Below are positions 1 through 13,985 of a stretch of DNA of 64,000 nt, piece after piece (the stretch's first letter is position 1; every line of letters starts with the position of its first letter). The notes below the pieces were generated by a model, which made no database searches, had not been told where the DNA came from, and saw only the letters and a list, made by a program, of their open reading frames with translations. This DNA is from Amaranthus tricolor (lineage: Eukaryota > Streptophyta > Magnoliopsida > Caryophyllales > Amaranthaceae). The stretch spans positions 12,206,643 through 12,270,642 of the forward strand of contig NC_080062.1 of assembly GCF_026212465.1 (NCBI RefSeq), given 5' to 3'. A program made the position numbers and the translations under genes.

Positions 1-585
1 GCACGTAATTTAAAGCATATGACTATTGTTTTTCATTCTAACCATTTGAACATAATAATATATACCAAATACTATTGTGTCGCAAGTTTCATGCCAAACA
101 AACCAAGTTTGTACTATTTTACGCGAGAAAGTGCCAAAAACGTTTTAAAAACTGTAAAAACGCAATTAAGCACATAATTTCAAGCATCTATGACTATTTT
201 TTAATACTAATCATTTCAATACAATAATATATAACAAATAGTATTGTGTGCCAAGTTTCATTCCAAACAAACCAACTTTGAACTATTTTATTCAAGAACG
301 TGCTAAAAAAGCTTTAAAAACCTAAAAACGCAACTTATCATGTAATTTGAAGCATATGATTACTGTTATCAATACTAACCATTTCAACACAATAATATAT
401 ACCAAATAATGATGTGTGCCAACTTTCACGCCAAACAAACGAAGTTCGAACTACTTTATGCGAGAAAGTGTGACAGTAGCTTATAAAACCTTTAAAACGC
501 AACTTAGCACGTAATTTCAAGCATATGACTATTGTTTTAAATTCTAACCATTTCAAAAAAATAATATACACCAAATAATGCGGCG
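1..585 (+). repeat. Left HOR copy L0, partial (h, i, j, start of a)
   Basis: The window opens inside monomer h (GTGTCGCAAG at about 77-86), followed by i (CATCTATGAC at ~185), j (AATAATGATGTGTG at ~404) and the first part of a. The array therefore extends left of the window. Confidence 0.9.
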
Positions 586-2196
586 TACCATGTTTTATTC
601 CAACCAAACCTAGTTTAAACTACTTTATGTGAGAAAGTGCTAAAAAAGCTTTAAAAAGCTTAAAAACGTTACTTAGCACGTAATTTCAAGTATATGACTA
701 TTATTTTCAATTATAACTATTTCAAAAATATAATATATACCAAATTGTGTTGTGTGCCAAGTTTCATGCCAAACAAACCAACTTTGAACTACTTGATGCG
801 AAAAAGTGCAAAAAAAGCTTAAAAACCATTAAAACGCAATTTGGAATGTAATATCAAGTATATGACTATTGTTTTGAATTCTATCCATTTCAAAAAACTA
901 ATATATACCAAATAGTGTTGTGTGCTAAGTTTCAAGCCAAATAAACCAAGTTTGAACTATTTATGCAAGAAAATGCTAAAAAAGCTTTTAAAAACTTAAA
1001 AACGCAACTTAGCACGTAATTTTATGCATATGACCATTTTTTCAATTCTAACCATTTCAACACGATAGTAATTACCAAATATTGTTGTGCGCGAAGTTTC
1101 ATGGCATACAAACCAAGTTTGAACTACTTCATGCGACAAAGTGCAAAAACGCTTTAAAAATCGTAAAAACGAAATTTAGCACGTAATTTCAAGCATATGA
1201 CTATTGATTTCAATTCTAACCATTTTAACATAATAACATTTACGTAATAGTGTTGTGTGCCAAGTTTCATGCCAAATATACCAAGTTTGAACTACTTTAT
1301 GCAAGAAAGGGCTAAAAATGCTTTAAAAACGTTAAAAATGAAACTTAACACGTAATTTCAAGCATATGACTATTTTTTTTAAACCATTTTAACAAAATAA
1401 TATAATTCAAAATATTATTGTGTGCAGGGTTTCACGCCAAACCATTCTAGTTTGAACTACATCATTCGATAAAGTGGAAAAATGTTCGAAAAATGGTAAT
1501 ATACGCAACTTACTACGTAATTTCAAGCAAATGATTATTGTTTTCAATTCTAACCATTTTAACAAAATAATATATACCAAATTGTGTTGTGTGCCTAGTT
1601 CCATGCAAAACAAACCAGGTTTGAACGACGTTTTGCGAGAAAGTGCCAAAAACAAATAAAAAACCTTAAAATGCAACTTTGCACGTAATTTCAAGCATAT
1701 GGCTATTGTTTTACATTCTAACCATTTGAACATAATAATATATACCAAATACTATTGTGTCGCAAGTTTCATGCCAAACAAACCAAGTTTGAACTATTTT
1801 ACACGAGAAAGTGCCAATAACGCATTAAAAACTGTGAAAACGCAATTAAGCACGTAATTTCAAACATCTATGACGATTTTTTAATACTAACTGTTTTAAT
1901 ACAATAATATATAACAAATAGTATTGTGTGCCAAGTTTCATTCCAAACAAACCAACTTTGAACTACTTTATTCGAGAACGTGCTAAAAAAGCTTTAAAAA
2001 CCTTAAAAACGCAACTTATCACGTAATTTGAAGCATAGGATTATTGTTATCAATACTAACCATTTCAACACAATAATATATACCAAATAATGATGTGTGC
2101 CAAACTGCCAACTTTCACGCCAAACAAACGAAGTTCGAACTACTTTATACGAGAAAGTGTGACTATAGCTTAAAAAACCTTAAAAACGCAACAAAG
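508..2196 (+). repeat. Reference decomposition of the left ten-monomer HOR (a-j)
   Basis: Monomer limits, taken at the CACGTAATTT-like start, are: a 508-676, b 677-844, c 845-1012, d 1013-1179, e 1180-1348, f 1349-1513, g 1514-1681, h 1682-1850, i 1851-2019, j 2020-2196. Diagnostic features: a has GCGGCGTACCATG; b has TACTTGATGCG; c has GTAATATCAAGTATATG; d has TTTTATGCATATGAC and ACACGATAGTAA; e has AACATTTACGTAATAG and CCAAATATACC; f has ATTCGATAAAGTGG; g has GCAAATGATTATTG; h has GTGTCGCAAG; i has CATCTATGAC; j has AATAATGATGTGTG and GAAGTTCGAAC. Monomer j is longer in this copy because of a short local duplication near 2105-2115. Confidence 0.88.
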
Positions 2197-2274
2197 CACA
2201 TAATTTCAAGCATATGACTATTGTTTTCAATTGTAAACATTTAAAAAAAATAATATACACCAAATAGTGCGGCG
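586..2274 (+). repeat. Left HOR copy L1, ten monomers, 1,689 bp
   Basis: A complete unit with order b-j then the start of a. Private changes include a ~10-bp duplication (CCAAACTGCCAAC) in monomer j near 2100-2115. Confidence 0.88.
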
Positions 2275-3814
2275 TACCATGTTTTATTCCAACCAAACGT
2301 AGTTTAAACTACTTTATGTGAGAAAGTGCTAAAAAAGCTTTAAAAAGCTTAAAAACGTTACTTATCACGTAATTTCAAGCATATGACTATTATTTTCAAT
2401 TTTAACTATTTCAAAAATATAATATATACCAAATTGTGTTGTGTGCCAAGTTTCATGCCAAACAAACCAACTTTGAACTACTTGATGCGAAAAAGTGCAA
2501 AAAACGCTTAAAAACCATTATAACGCAATTTGGCACGTAATATCAAGTATAAGACTATTGTTTTGAATTCTATCCATTTCAAATTAATAATATATACCAA
2601 ATAGTGTTGTGTGCTAAGTTTCATGCCAAATAAACCAAGTTTGAGCTATTTATGCAAGAAAGTGCTAAAAAGCTTTAAAAACCTTAAAAAACGCAACTTA
2701 GCACGTAATTTTATGCATATGACTATTTTTTTCAATTCTAACCATTTCAACACGATAGTAAATACCAAATATTGTTGTGCGCCAAGTTTCATGCCATACA
2801 AACCAAGTTTGAACTACTTCATGCGACAAAGTGCAAAAACGCTTTAAAAATCGTAAAAACGCAATTTAGCACGTAATTTCAAGCATATGACTATAGTTTT
2901 CATTTCTTACCATTTTAACACAATAACATTTTCGTAGTAGTGTTGTGTGCCAAGTTTCATGCCAAATATACCAAGTTTGAACTACTTTATGCAAGAAAGT
3001 GCTAAAAATGCTTTAAAAACGTAAGAAATGCAATTTAACATGTAATTTCAAGCATATGACTATTGTTTTCAAACCATTTTAACACAATAATTTAATTCCA
3101 TATAGTAATGTGTGCCAAGCTTCACGCCAAACAATCTAGTTTGTACTACTTCATTCGATAAAGTGGAAAAATGTTTGAAAAATTGTAAAATACGCAACTT
3201 ACTACGTAATTTCAAGCAAATGATTATTGTTTTCAATTCTAACCATTTTAACACAATAATATATACCAAATTGTGTTGTGTGCCAAGTTTCATGCAAAAC
3301 AAACCAAGTTTGAACGACATTATGCGAGAAAGTGCCCAAAAACGAATAAAAAAACTTAAAATGCATCTTTGCACAATTGCACGTAATTTCAAGCATATGA
3401 CTATTGTTTTACATTCTAACCATTTGAACATAATAATATATAGCAAATACTACTGTGTCGCATTTTCATGCCAAACAAACCAAGTTTGAACTATTTTACG
3501 CGAGAAAGTGCCAAAAACGCTTTAAAAACTGTAAAAAACGCAATTAAGAAAGTAAATTAAAGCATCTATGACTATTTTTTAATACTAACCATTTCAATAC
3601 AATAATATATAACAAATATTATTGTGTGCCATGTTTCATTCCAATCAAACCAAGTTTGAACTACTTTATTCGAGAACGTGCTAAAAAAGCATTAAAAACC
3701 TTAAAAACGCAACTTGTCACGTAGTTGAAGCATATAATTATTGTTTTCAATACCAACCATTTCAACACAATAATATATACCAAATAATGATGTGTGCCAA
3801 CTACTTTATTGAAC
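2275..3814 (+). repeat. Left HOR copy L2, nine monomers by j/a fusion, 1,540 bp
   Basis: The unit is normal up to monomer j. Near 3798-3815 the j text GATGTGTGCCAACT runs directly into the a marker ACTACCATG. About 150 bp spanning the end of j and start of a are missing. This deletion is independent of the i/j fusion that made the later nine-mers. Its monomer e carries GTAAGAAATG near 3022, a useful private marker. Confidence 0.82.
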
Positions 3815-5724
3815 TACCATGTTTTATTTCAACCAAACATAGTTTAAACTACTTTATGTGAGAAAGTGCTAAAAAAGCTTTAAAAAGCTTAAAACGTTAC
3901 TTAGCACGTAATTTCAAGTATATGACTATTATTTTCAATTATAACTATTTCAAAAATATAATATCTACCAAATTTTGTTATGTTCCAAGTTTCATGCCAA
4001 AGAAACCAATTACTTTGAACTACTTGATGCGAAAAAGTGCCAAAAACGCTTAAAAACAATTAAAACGCAATTTGGCACGTAATATCAAGTATATGACTAT
4101 TGTTTTGAATTCTATCCATTTCAAAAAAATAATGTATACCAAATCATGTTGTGTGCTAAGTTTCATCCCAAATAAACCAAGTTTGAACAATTTATGCAAG
4201 AAAGTGTTAAAAAAGCTTTAAATACCTTAAAAATGCAACTTAGCACGTAATTTTATGCATATGACTATTTTTTTCAATTCTAACCATTTCAACACGATAG
4301 TAAATACCAAATATTGTTGTGCGCCAAGTTTCAAGCTATACAAACCAAGTTTGAACTACTTCATGCGACAAAGTGCAAAAACGCTTTAAAAATCGTAAAA
4401 ACGCAATTTAGCACGTAATTTCAAGCATATCACTATGGTTTTCAATTCTAACCATTGTAACACAATAACATTGACGTAATAGTGTTGTGTGCCAAGTTTC
4501 ATGCTAAATATACCAAGTTTGAACTACTTTATGCAAGAAAGTGCTAAAAATGCTTTAAAAACGTTAGAAATGCAACTTAACACGTAATTTCAAGCATATG
4601 ACTATTGTTTTCAAACCATTTTAACACAATAATATAATTCCAAATAGTAATGTGTGCCAAGTTTCACGCCAAACCATTCTAGTTTGAACTATTTCATTCG
4701 ATAAAGTGGAAAAATGTTCGAAAAATGGTAATACATGACTATTGTTTCAACTTCTTTATGCAAGAAAGTGCTAAAAATGCTTTAAAAACGTAAGAAATGC
4801 AACTTAACACGTAATTTCAAGCATATGACTATTGTTTTCAAACCATTTTAACACAATAATATAATTCCAAATAGTAATGTGTGCCAAGTTTCACGCAAAC
4901 CATTCTAGTTTGTACTACTTCATTCGATAAAGTGGAAAAATGTTTGTAAAATGGTAAAATACGCAACTTACTACGTAATTTCAAGCAAATGAATATTATT
5001 TTCAATTCTAACCATTTTAACACAATAATATATACCAAATTGTGTTGTGTGCCAAGTTTCATGCAAAACAAACCAAGTTTGAACGACATTATGCGAGAAA
5101 GTGCTCAAAAACGAATAAAAAACTTTAAAATGCATCTTTGCACGTAATTTCAAGCATATGACTATTGTTTTACATTCTAACCATTTGAACATAATAATAT
5201 ATAGCAAATACTACTATGTCGCAAGTTTCATGCCAAACAAACCAAGTTTGAACTATTTTACGCGAGAAAGTGCCAAAAACGCTTTAAAAACTGTAAAAAA
5301 CGCAATTAAGAAAGTAAATTAAAGCATCTATGACTATTTTTTAATACTAACCATTTCAATACAATAATATATAACAAATATTATTGTGTGCCATGTTTCA
5401 TTCCAATCAAACCAAGTTTGAACTACTTTATTCGAGAACGTGCTAAAAAAGCATTAAAAACCTTAAAAACACAACTTATCACGTAGTTTAAGCATATTAT
5501 TATTGTTTTCAATACCAACCATTTCAATACAATAATATATACCAAATAATGATGTGTGCCAACTTTCACCCCAAACATACGAAGTTCGAACTACTTTATG
5601 CGAGAAAGTGTGACAATAGCTTATAAACCTTTAAAACGCAACTTAGCACGTAATTTCAAGCAAATAACTAATTTTTTTAATTCTAACCGTTTCAAAAAAA
5701 TAATATACACCAAATAGTGCGGCA
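3815..5724 (+). repeat. Left HOR copy L3 with an extra 227-bp e/f segment, 1,910 bp
   Basis: Monomer f occurs twice: AATATAATTCC is found at 4631 and again at 4858, 227 bp apart. The join is at ~4730, where the f end GGTAATA runs into ACATGACTATTG and then a monomer-e tail. The second e tail reads ACGTAAGAAATG, as in L2 (~3020), while the first reads ACGTTAGAAATG (~4562). The extra piece therefore looks derived from an L2-like neighbour rather than a simple local copy. Confidence 0.82.
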
Positions 5725-7393
5725 TACCATGTTTTATTCCAACCAAACCTAGTTTAAACTACTTTATGTGAGAAAGTGCTAAAAAAGCTTTAAAAAGCTT
5801 AAAACGTTACTTAGCACGTAATTTCAAGCATATGACTATTATTTTCAATTATAACTATTTCAAAAATATAATATACACCAAATTTTGTTATGTTCCAAGT
5901 TTCATGCCAAACAAACCAATTACTTTGAACTACTTGATGCGAAAAAGTGCCAAAAACGCTTAAAAGCAATTAAAACGCAATTTGGCATGTAATATCAAGT
6001 ATATGACTATTGTTTTGAATTCTATCCATTTCAAAAAAATAATGTATACCAAATCATGTTGTGTGCTAAGTTTCATCCCAAATAAACCAAGTCTGAACAA
6101 TTTATGCAAGAAAGTGCTAAAAAAGCTTTAAATACCTTAAAAATGCAACTTAGCACGTAATTTTATGCATATGACTAATTTTTTCAATTCTAACCATTTC
6201 AACACGATAGTAAATACCAAATATTGTTGTGCGCCAAGTTTCATGCTATAAAAACCAAGTTTGAACTACTGCATGCGACAAAGTGCAAAAACGCTTTAAA
6301 AATCGTAAAAACGCAATTTAGCACGTAATTTCAAGCATATCACTATTGTTTTCAATTCTAACCATTTTAACACAATAACATTGACGTAATAGTGTTGTGT
6401 GCCAAGTTTCATGCCAAATATACCAAGTTTGAACTACTTTATGCAAGAAAGTGCTAAAAATGCTTTAAAAACGTTAGAAATGCAACTTAACACGTAATTT
6501 CAAGCATATGACTATTGTTTTCAAACCATTTTAACACAATAATATAATTCCAAATAGTAATGTATGCCAAGTTTCACGCCAAACCATTCTAGTTTGAACT
6601 ACTTCATTCGATAAAGTGGAAAAATGTTCGAAAAATGGTAATATACGCAACTTACTACGTAATTTCAAAAAAATGATTATTGTTTTAAATTCTAACCATT
6701 TTAACACAATAATACATACCAAATTGTGTTGTGTGCCAAGTTCCATGCAAAACAAACCAGGTTTGAACGACGTTATGCGAGAAAGTGCCAAAAACAAATA
6801 AAAAACCTTAAAACGCAACTTTGCACGTAATTTCAATCATATGACTATTGTTTTACATTCTAACCATTTGAACATAATAATATATAACAAATACTATTGT
6901 GTCGCATGTTTCATGCCAAACAAACCAAGTTTGAACTATTTTACGCGAGAAAGTGCTAAAAACGCTTTAAAAACTGTAAAAACGCAATTAAGCACGTAAT
7001 TTCAAGCTCTATGACTATTTTTTAAGTCGAACCATTTCAATACAATAATATATAAAAAATAGTATTGTGTTCTAAGTTTCATTCAAAACAAACCAACTTT
7101 GAACTAATTTATTCGAGAACGTGCTAAAAAAGCTTTAAAAACCTTAAAAACGCAATTTTTCACGTAATTTGAAGCATATGATTATTGTTATCAATACTAA
7201 CCATTTCAACACAATAATATATACCAAATAATGATGTGTGCCAACTTTCAGGCCAAACATACGAAGTTCGAACTACTTTATGCGAGAAAGTGTGACAGTA
7301 GCTTAAAAAACATTAAAAACGCAACTTAACACGTAATTTCAAGCATATGACTATTGTTTTAAATTCTAACCATATAGACCAAATAGTGCGGCG
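5725..7393 (+). repeat. Left HOR copy L4, ten monomers, 1,669 bp
   Basis: Monomer order is intact. The next monomer a, at ~7366-7385, has lost about 14 bp: TTCTAACCAT joins straight to ATAGACCAAATAG, removing the usual TTCAAAAAAATAATATAC stretch. Confidence 0.83.
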
Positions 7394-9153
7394 TACCATG
7401 TTTTATTCCAACCGAACCTAGTTTAAACTACTTGATGTGAGAAAGTGCGAAAAAAGCTTTAAAAAGCTTAAAAATGTTACTTAGCACGTAATTTCAAGCA
7501 TATGACTATTATTTTCAATTATAACTATTTCACAAATATAATATATACCAAATAGTGTTGTGTGCCAAGATTCATTCCAAACAAACCAACTTTGAACTAC
7601 TTGATGCGAAAAAGTGCCAAAAACGGTTAAAAACCATTAAAACGCAATTTGGCACGTAATATCAAGTATATGACTATTATTTTGAATTCTATCAATTTCA
7701 AACAAATAATATATACCAAATAGTGTTGTGTGCTAAGATTCATGCCAAATAAACCAAGTTTGAACTATTTATGCAAGAAAGTGGTAAAAAAGCTTTAAAA
7801 ACCTTTAAAACGCAACTTAGCACGTAATTTTATGCATATGAGTATTTTTTTTTTTCAATTTTAACCATTTCAACACGATAGTAAATACCAAATATTGTTG
7901 TGTGCTAAGTTTCATGTCAAATAAACCAAGTTTGAACTATTTATCCAAGAAAGTGCTAAAAAAGCATTAAAAACCTTAAGAACGCAACTTAGCACGTAAA
8001 TTTATGCATATGACTATTTTTTTCGAGTAAGTGCTGAAACACATTAAAAATCGTAAAAACGCAATTTAGCACGTAATTTCAAGCATATGACTATTTTTTT
8101 CAATTCTAACCATTTAAACACAATAATATTTACGTAACAGTGTTGTGTGCCAAGTTTCATGCCAAATATACCAAGTTTGAACTACTTTATGCAAGAAACT
8201 GCTAAAAATGCTTTAAAACGTTAAAAATGCAACTTAACACGTAATTTCAAGCATATAACTATTGTTTTCAAACCATTTTAACACAATAATATAATTCTAA
8301 ATAGTAATGTGCGCCAAGTTTCATGGCAAACCATGGTAGTTTGAACTACTTCATTCGATAAAGTAGAAAAATGTTTGAAAAATGGTATAATACGCAACTT
8401 ACTACGTAATTTCAAGCTAATGATTATTGTTTTCAATTCTAACCATTTTAACACAATAATATATACCAAATCGTGTTGTGTGCCATGTTACATGCAAAAC
8501 AAACCATGTTTGAACGACGTTATGCGAGAAAGTGCCAATAACGAATAAAAAACCTTAAAACGCAACTTTGCGCGTAATTTCAAACATATGATTATTGTTT
8601 TACATTCTAACCATTTGAACATAATAATATATCCAATTACAATTGTGTCGCAAGTTTTATGCCAAACAAACCAAGTTTGAAGTATTTTACACGAGCAAGT
8701 GCCAAAAACGCTATAAAAACTGTAAAAACGCAATTAAGCACGTGATTTCAAGCATCTATGAATATTTTTTATTAATAACCATTTCAATACAATAATATAT
8801 AACAAATAGTATTGTGTGCCAAGTTTCATTCCAAACAAACCAACTTTTAACTACTTTATTCCTGAACATGCTAAAAAGTTTTAAAAACCTTAAAATCGCA
8901 ACTTATCACGTAATTTGAAGCATATCATTATTATTATCAATAATAACCATTTAAACACAATAATATATACCAAATAATGATGTGTGCCAACTTTCACGCC
9001 AAACAAACAAAGTTCAAACTACTTTATGCGAGAAAGTGTGACAATAGCTTAAAAAACCTTAAAAACGCAACTTAGCACGTAATTTCAAGCATATGACTAT
9101 TGTTTTAAATTCTAGCCATTTCAAAAAAACAATATACACCAAATAGTGCGGCG
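7394..9153 (+). repeat. Left HOR copy L5 with a rearranged c/d segment, 1,760 bp
   Basis: Between ~7,820 and ~8,060 a monomer d start (ACACGATAGTAAATACC at ~7875) switches to a monomer c tail (GTGCTAAGTTTCATG at ~7903). A second d start follows and runs into a truncated d tail near 8,025 (TTTTTTTCGAGTAAG). The segment is a c/d mosaic that adds ~70 bp net to the unit. Confidence 0.78.
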
Positions 9154-10793
9154 TACCATGTTTTATTCCAACCAAACCTAGTTTAAACTATTTTATGTAA
9201 GAAAGTGCTAAAAAAGCTTTAAAAAGCTTAAAACCGTTACTTACCACGTAATTTCAAACATATGACTATTATTTTCAATTTTAACTATTTCAAAAATATA
9301 ATATGTACCAAATTGTGTTGTGTGCCAAGTTTCATGCCAAACAAAACAACTTTGAACTACTTGATACGAAAAAGTGTCAAAAACGCTTAAAAACCATTAA
9401 AACGCAATTTGGCACGTAACATCAAGTATATGACTATTGTTTTGAATTCTATCCATTTCAAAAAAAATATATATACCAAATAGTGTTGTGTGGTAAGTTT
9501 CATGCCAAATAAACCAAGTTTGAACTATTTATGCAAGAAAGTGCTAAAAAGCTTTAAAAAATCTTAAAAACGCAACTTAGCACGTAATTTTATGCATATG
9601 ACTATTTTATTCATTTCTAACCATTTCAACACGAGAGTAAATACCAAATATTCTTGTGCGCCAAGTTTCATGCCATACAAACCATGTTTGAACTACTTCA
9701 TGCGACAAAGTGAAAAAACGCATTATAAATCGTAAAAACGCAATTCTAACCATTTTAACACAATAATATTTATGTAAGAGTGTTGTGTGCCAAGTAGCAT
9801 GCCAAATATACCAAGTTTGAACTCATTTATGCAAGAAAGTGCTAAAAATGCTTTAAAAACGTTAAAAATGCAACTTAACACGTAATTTCAAGCATATAAC
9901 TATTGTTTTCAAACCATTTTAACACAATAATATAATTCCAAATAGTAATGTGCGCCAAGTTTCACGCCAAACTATTGTAGTTTGAACTACTTCATTCGAT
10001 AAAGTGGAAAAATGTTTGAAAAATGGTAAAATACGCAACTTACTACGTAATTTCAAGCATATGATTATTGTTTTCAATTAAAACCGTTTTAACACAATAA
10101 AATATACCAAATTGTGTTTTGTGCCAAGTTTCATGCAAAACAAACCAAGTTTGAACGACGTTATGCGAGAAAGTGCCAAAAACGAATAAAAAACCTTAAA
10201 ACGCAACTTTGCACATAATTTCAAGCATATGAATATTGTTTTACATTCTAACCATTTGAACATAATAATATAGCCAATTACAATTGTGTCGCAAGTTTCA
10301 TTCCAAACAAACCAAGTTTGAACTATTTTACACGAGAAAGTGCCAAAAACGCTTAAAAAAACAGTAAAAACGCAATTAAGCACATAATTTCAAGCATCTA
10401 TGACTATTTTTTAATACTAACCATTTCAATACAATAATATATAACAAATCGTATTGTGTGCCAAATTTCATTCCAAACAATCCAACTTTGAACTACTTTA
10501 TTCGAGAACGTGCTAAAAGCATTAAAAACCTTAAAAACGGAACTTATCACGTAATTTGAAGCATATAATTATTGTTATCAATACTAACCATTTGAACACA
10601 ACAATATATTCCAAATAATGATGTGTGCCAACTTTCACGCCAAATAAACGAAGTTCGAAATACTTTATGCGAGAAAGTGTGAGAATAGCTTAAAAAACCT
10701 TAAAAATGCAACTTAGCACGTAATTTCAAGCATATGATTATTGTTTTAAATTCTAACCATTTCAAAAAAATAATATACACAAAATAGTGTGCG
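9154..10793 (+). repeat. Left HOR copy L6 with a d/e deletion, 1,640 bp
   Basis: Near 9,736-9,750 the end of monomer d (CGTAAAAACGCAATT) joins directly to CTAACCATTTTAACAC of monomer e. The first ~40 bp of e are removed. Confidence 0.82.
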
Positions 10794-12473
10794 TACCATG
10801 TTTTATTCCAACCAAACCTAGTTTAAACTACTTTAAGTAAGAAAATGCTAAAAAAGCTTTAAAAAGCTTAAAAACGTTACTTAGCACGTAATTTCAAGCA
10901 TATGACTATTATTTTAAATTATAACTATTTCAAAAATCTAATATATACCAAATTGTGTTGTGTGCCAAGTTTCATGCCAAACGAACCAACTTTAAACTAC
11001 TTGATGCAAAAAAGTGCCAAAAATGCTTAAAAACCATTAAAACGCAATTTGGCACGTAATATCAAGTATATGACTATTGTTTTTAATTCTATCCATTTCA
11101 AAAAAATAATATATACCAAATAGTGTTGTCTGCTAAGTTTCATGCCAAATACACCAGGTTTGAACTTTTTATGCAAGAAAGTGGTAAAAAAGCTTTAAAA
11201 ACCTTAAAAACGCAACTTAACACGTAATTTTATGCATATGACTAGGTTTTTCAATTCTAACCATTTAAACACGATAGTAAATACCAAATATTGTTGTGTG
11301 CCAAGTTTCATGCCATACAAACCAAGTTTGAACTACTTCATGCGACAAAGTGTAGAAACGCATAAAAAATCATAAAAACGCAATTTATTACGTAATTTCA
11401 AGCATACGACTATTGTTTTCAATTCTAACCATTTTAACATAATAATATTTACGTAATAGTGTTGTGTGCCATGTTTCATGCCAAATATACCAAGTTTGAA
11501 CTACTTTATGCAAGAAAGTGCTAAAAATGTTTTAAAAACGTTAAAAATGCAACTTAACACGTAATTTCAATCATATGCCTATTGTTTTCAAACCATTTTA
11601 ACATAATAATATAATTCCAAATAGTAATGTGTGCCAAGTTTCACGCCAAACCATTCTAGTTTGAACTACTTCATTCGATAAGGTGGAAAAATGTTTGAAA
11701 AATGGTAAAATACGCAACTTACTACGTAATTTCTAGAGATTGATTTTTGTTTTCAATTCTAACCATTTTAACACAATAATATATACCAAATTGTGTTGTG
11801 TGGCATGTTTCATGCAAAACAAACCAAATTTGAACGACGTTATGCAAGAAAGTGCCAAATACGAATAAAAAACCTTAAAACGCAACTTTGCACGTAATTT
11901 CAAGCATATGACTATTCTTTTACATTTTAACCATTTGAACATAACAATATAGACCATTACTATTGTGTCGCAAGTTTCGTGCCAAACAAACCAAGTTTGA
12001 ACTATTTTATGCAAGAAAGTGCCAAAAACGCTTTAAAAACTGTAAAAACGCAATTAGAACGTAATTTCGAGCATCTATGACTATAATTTAATACTAACCA
12101 TTTCAATACAATAATATATAACAAAAAGTATTGTGTGCCAAGTTTAATTCTAAACAAACCAACTTTGAACTACTTTATTCGAGAACGTGCTAAAAAAGCT
12201 TTTAAAACCTTAAAAACGCAACTTATCACGTAATTTGAAGCATATGAGTGTTGTTATCAATACTAACCATTTCAACACAATAATATATACCAAATAATGA
12301 TGTCTGCCAACTTTCACCCCAAACAAACAGTGTTCGAACTACTTTATGCGAGAAAGTGTGACAATAGCTTAAAAAACCTTAAAAACGCAACTTAACACGT
12401 AATTTCAAGTAAATGACTATTGTTTTAAATTCTAACCATTTCAAAAAAATAATATACACCAAATAGTGCGGCG
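10794..12473 (+). repeat. Left HOR copy L7, ten monomers, 1,680 bp
   Basis: This is the last full ten-monomer unit of the left array. Separate monomers i (CATCTATGAC at ~12,072) and j (AATAATGATGTCTGCC at ~12,294) are both present. The j variant GATGTCTGCC with CACCCCAAACAAAC is also found in the fused i/j of the next unit, linking the two. Confidence 0.86.
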
Positions 12474-13985
12474 TACCATGTTTTATTCCAACCAAACCTA
12501 GTTTAAACTACTTTATGTGAGAAAGTGCTAAAAAAGCTTTAAAAATCTTAAAAACGTTACTTAGCACGTAATTTCAAGCATATGACTATTATTTTCAATT
12601 TTAACTATTTCAAAAATATAATATATACCAAATTGTGTTGTGTGCCAAGTTTCATGCCAAACAAACCAACTTTGAACTACTTGATGCGAAAAAGTGCCAA
12701 AAACAGTTAAAAACCATTAAAACGCAATTTGGCACGTAATATCAAGTATATGACTATTGTTTTGAATTCTATCCAATTTAAAAAAATAATATATTCCAAA
12801 TAGTCTTGTGTGCTACGTTTCATGCCAACTAAACCAAGTTTGAACTAATTATGCAAGAAAGTGCAAAAAAAGCTGTAAAAACCTTAAAAACGAAACTTAG
12901 CACGTAATTTTATGCATATGACTATTTTTTTCAATTCTAACCATTTCAACACGATAGTAAATACCTAATATTGTTGTACGCCAAGTTTCATGCCATACAA
13001 AACAAGTTTGAACTACTTCATGCGACAAAGTGAAAAAATACTTTAAAAATCGTAAAAACGCAATTTAGCACATAATTTCAAGCACATGACTATGGTTTTC
13101 AATTCTAACCATTTTAACACAATAACATTTATTTAATAGTGTTGTGTGCCAAGTTACATGCCAAATATACCAAGTTTGAACTACTTTATGCAAGAAAGTG
13201 CTAAAAATGCTTTAAAAACGTTAAAAATGCATCTTAAAACGTAATTTCAAGCATACAACTATTGTTTTCAAACCGTTTAAACACAATAATATAATTCCAA
13301 ATAGTAATGTGTGCCAAGTTTACGCCAAACCATTCTAGTTTGAACTACTTCATTAGATAAAGAGGAAAAATGTTTGAAAAATGGTAAAATACGCAACTTA
13401 CTATATAATTTCAAGCAAATGATTATTGTTTTCAATTCTAGCCATTTTAACACAATAATATATACCAAATTGTGTTGCTTGCAAGGTTTCATACAAAATA
13501 AACCAAGTTTGAACGACGTTATGCGAGAAAGTGCCATAAACGAATAAAAAACCTTAAAACGCAACTTTGCACGTAATTTCAAGCATATGACTATTGTTTT
13601 ACATTCTAACCATTTGAGCATCATAATATATACCAAATACTATTGTGTCGCAAGTTTCATGCCAAACAAACCAAGTTTGAACTATTTTACATGAGAAAGT
13701 GTCAAAACCGCTTTAAAAACTGTAAAAACGCAATTAATCACGTAATTTCAAGCATCTATGACTATTTTTTAATACTAACCATTTCAACACAATAATATAT
13801 ACCAAATAATGATGTCTGCCAACTTTCACCCCAAACAAACGGTGTTCGAACTACTTTATGCGAGAAAGTGTGACAATAGCTTAAAAAACCTTAAAAATGC
13901 AACTTAGCACGTAATTTCAAGCATATGACTATTGCTTTAAATTCTAACCATTTCAAAAAAATAATATACACCAAATAGTGCAGCG
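12474..13985 (+). repeat. Left HOR copy L8, first nine-mer, early i/j breakpoint, 1,512 bp
   Basis: Monomer i starts normally (CATCTATGAC at ~13,754) but changes to monomer j text inside CATTTCAACACAATAATAT (~13,780-13,800), then reads ATAATGATGTCTGCC. The crossover lies upstream of the one used by all later nine-mers. This copy is therefore either an independent deletion or an intermediate later modified by conversion. Confidence 0.84.

Larger units (their letters stand above)
1..12473 (+). repeat. Divergent ten-monomer HOR block (old part of left array)
   Basis: The monomer-a marker TACCATG recurs at 586, 2275, 3815, 5725, 7394, 9154, 10794 and 12474, giving unit lengths of 1689, 1540, 1910, 1669, 1760, 1640 and 1680 bp. 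The order a-j is kept in most units, but point differences between units are frequent and at least five local deletions or duplications are visible. This contrasts with the near-constant 1,510-1,517 bp spacing further right. The pattern is what is expected where unequal exchange has slowed, as at satellite edges (inference). Confidence 0.88.

Noticed and set aside
338..607. Short ORFs of 60-125 codons throughout 1-62.8 kb on both strands
   Set aside because: They recur with the HOR period (for example 13277, 14787 and 22351, or 28707 and 31759), encode the same low-complexity peptides and are cut by single-base indels between copies. They are chance frames in satellite DNA.
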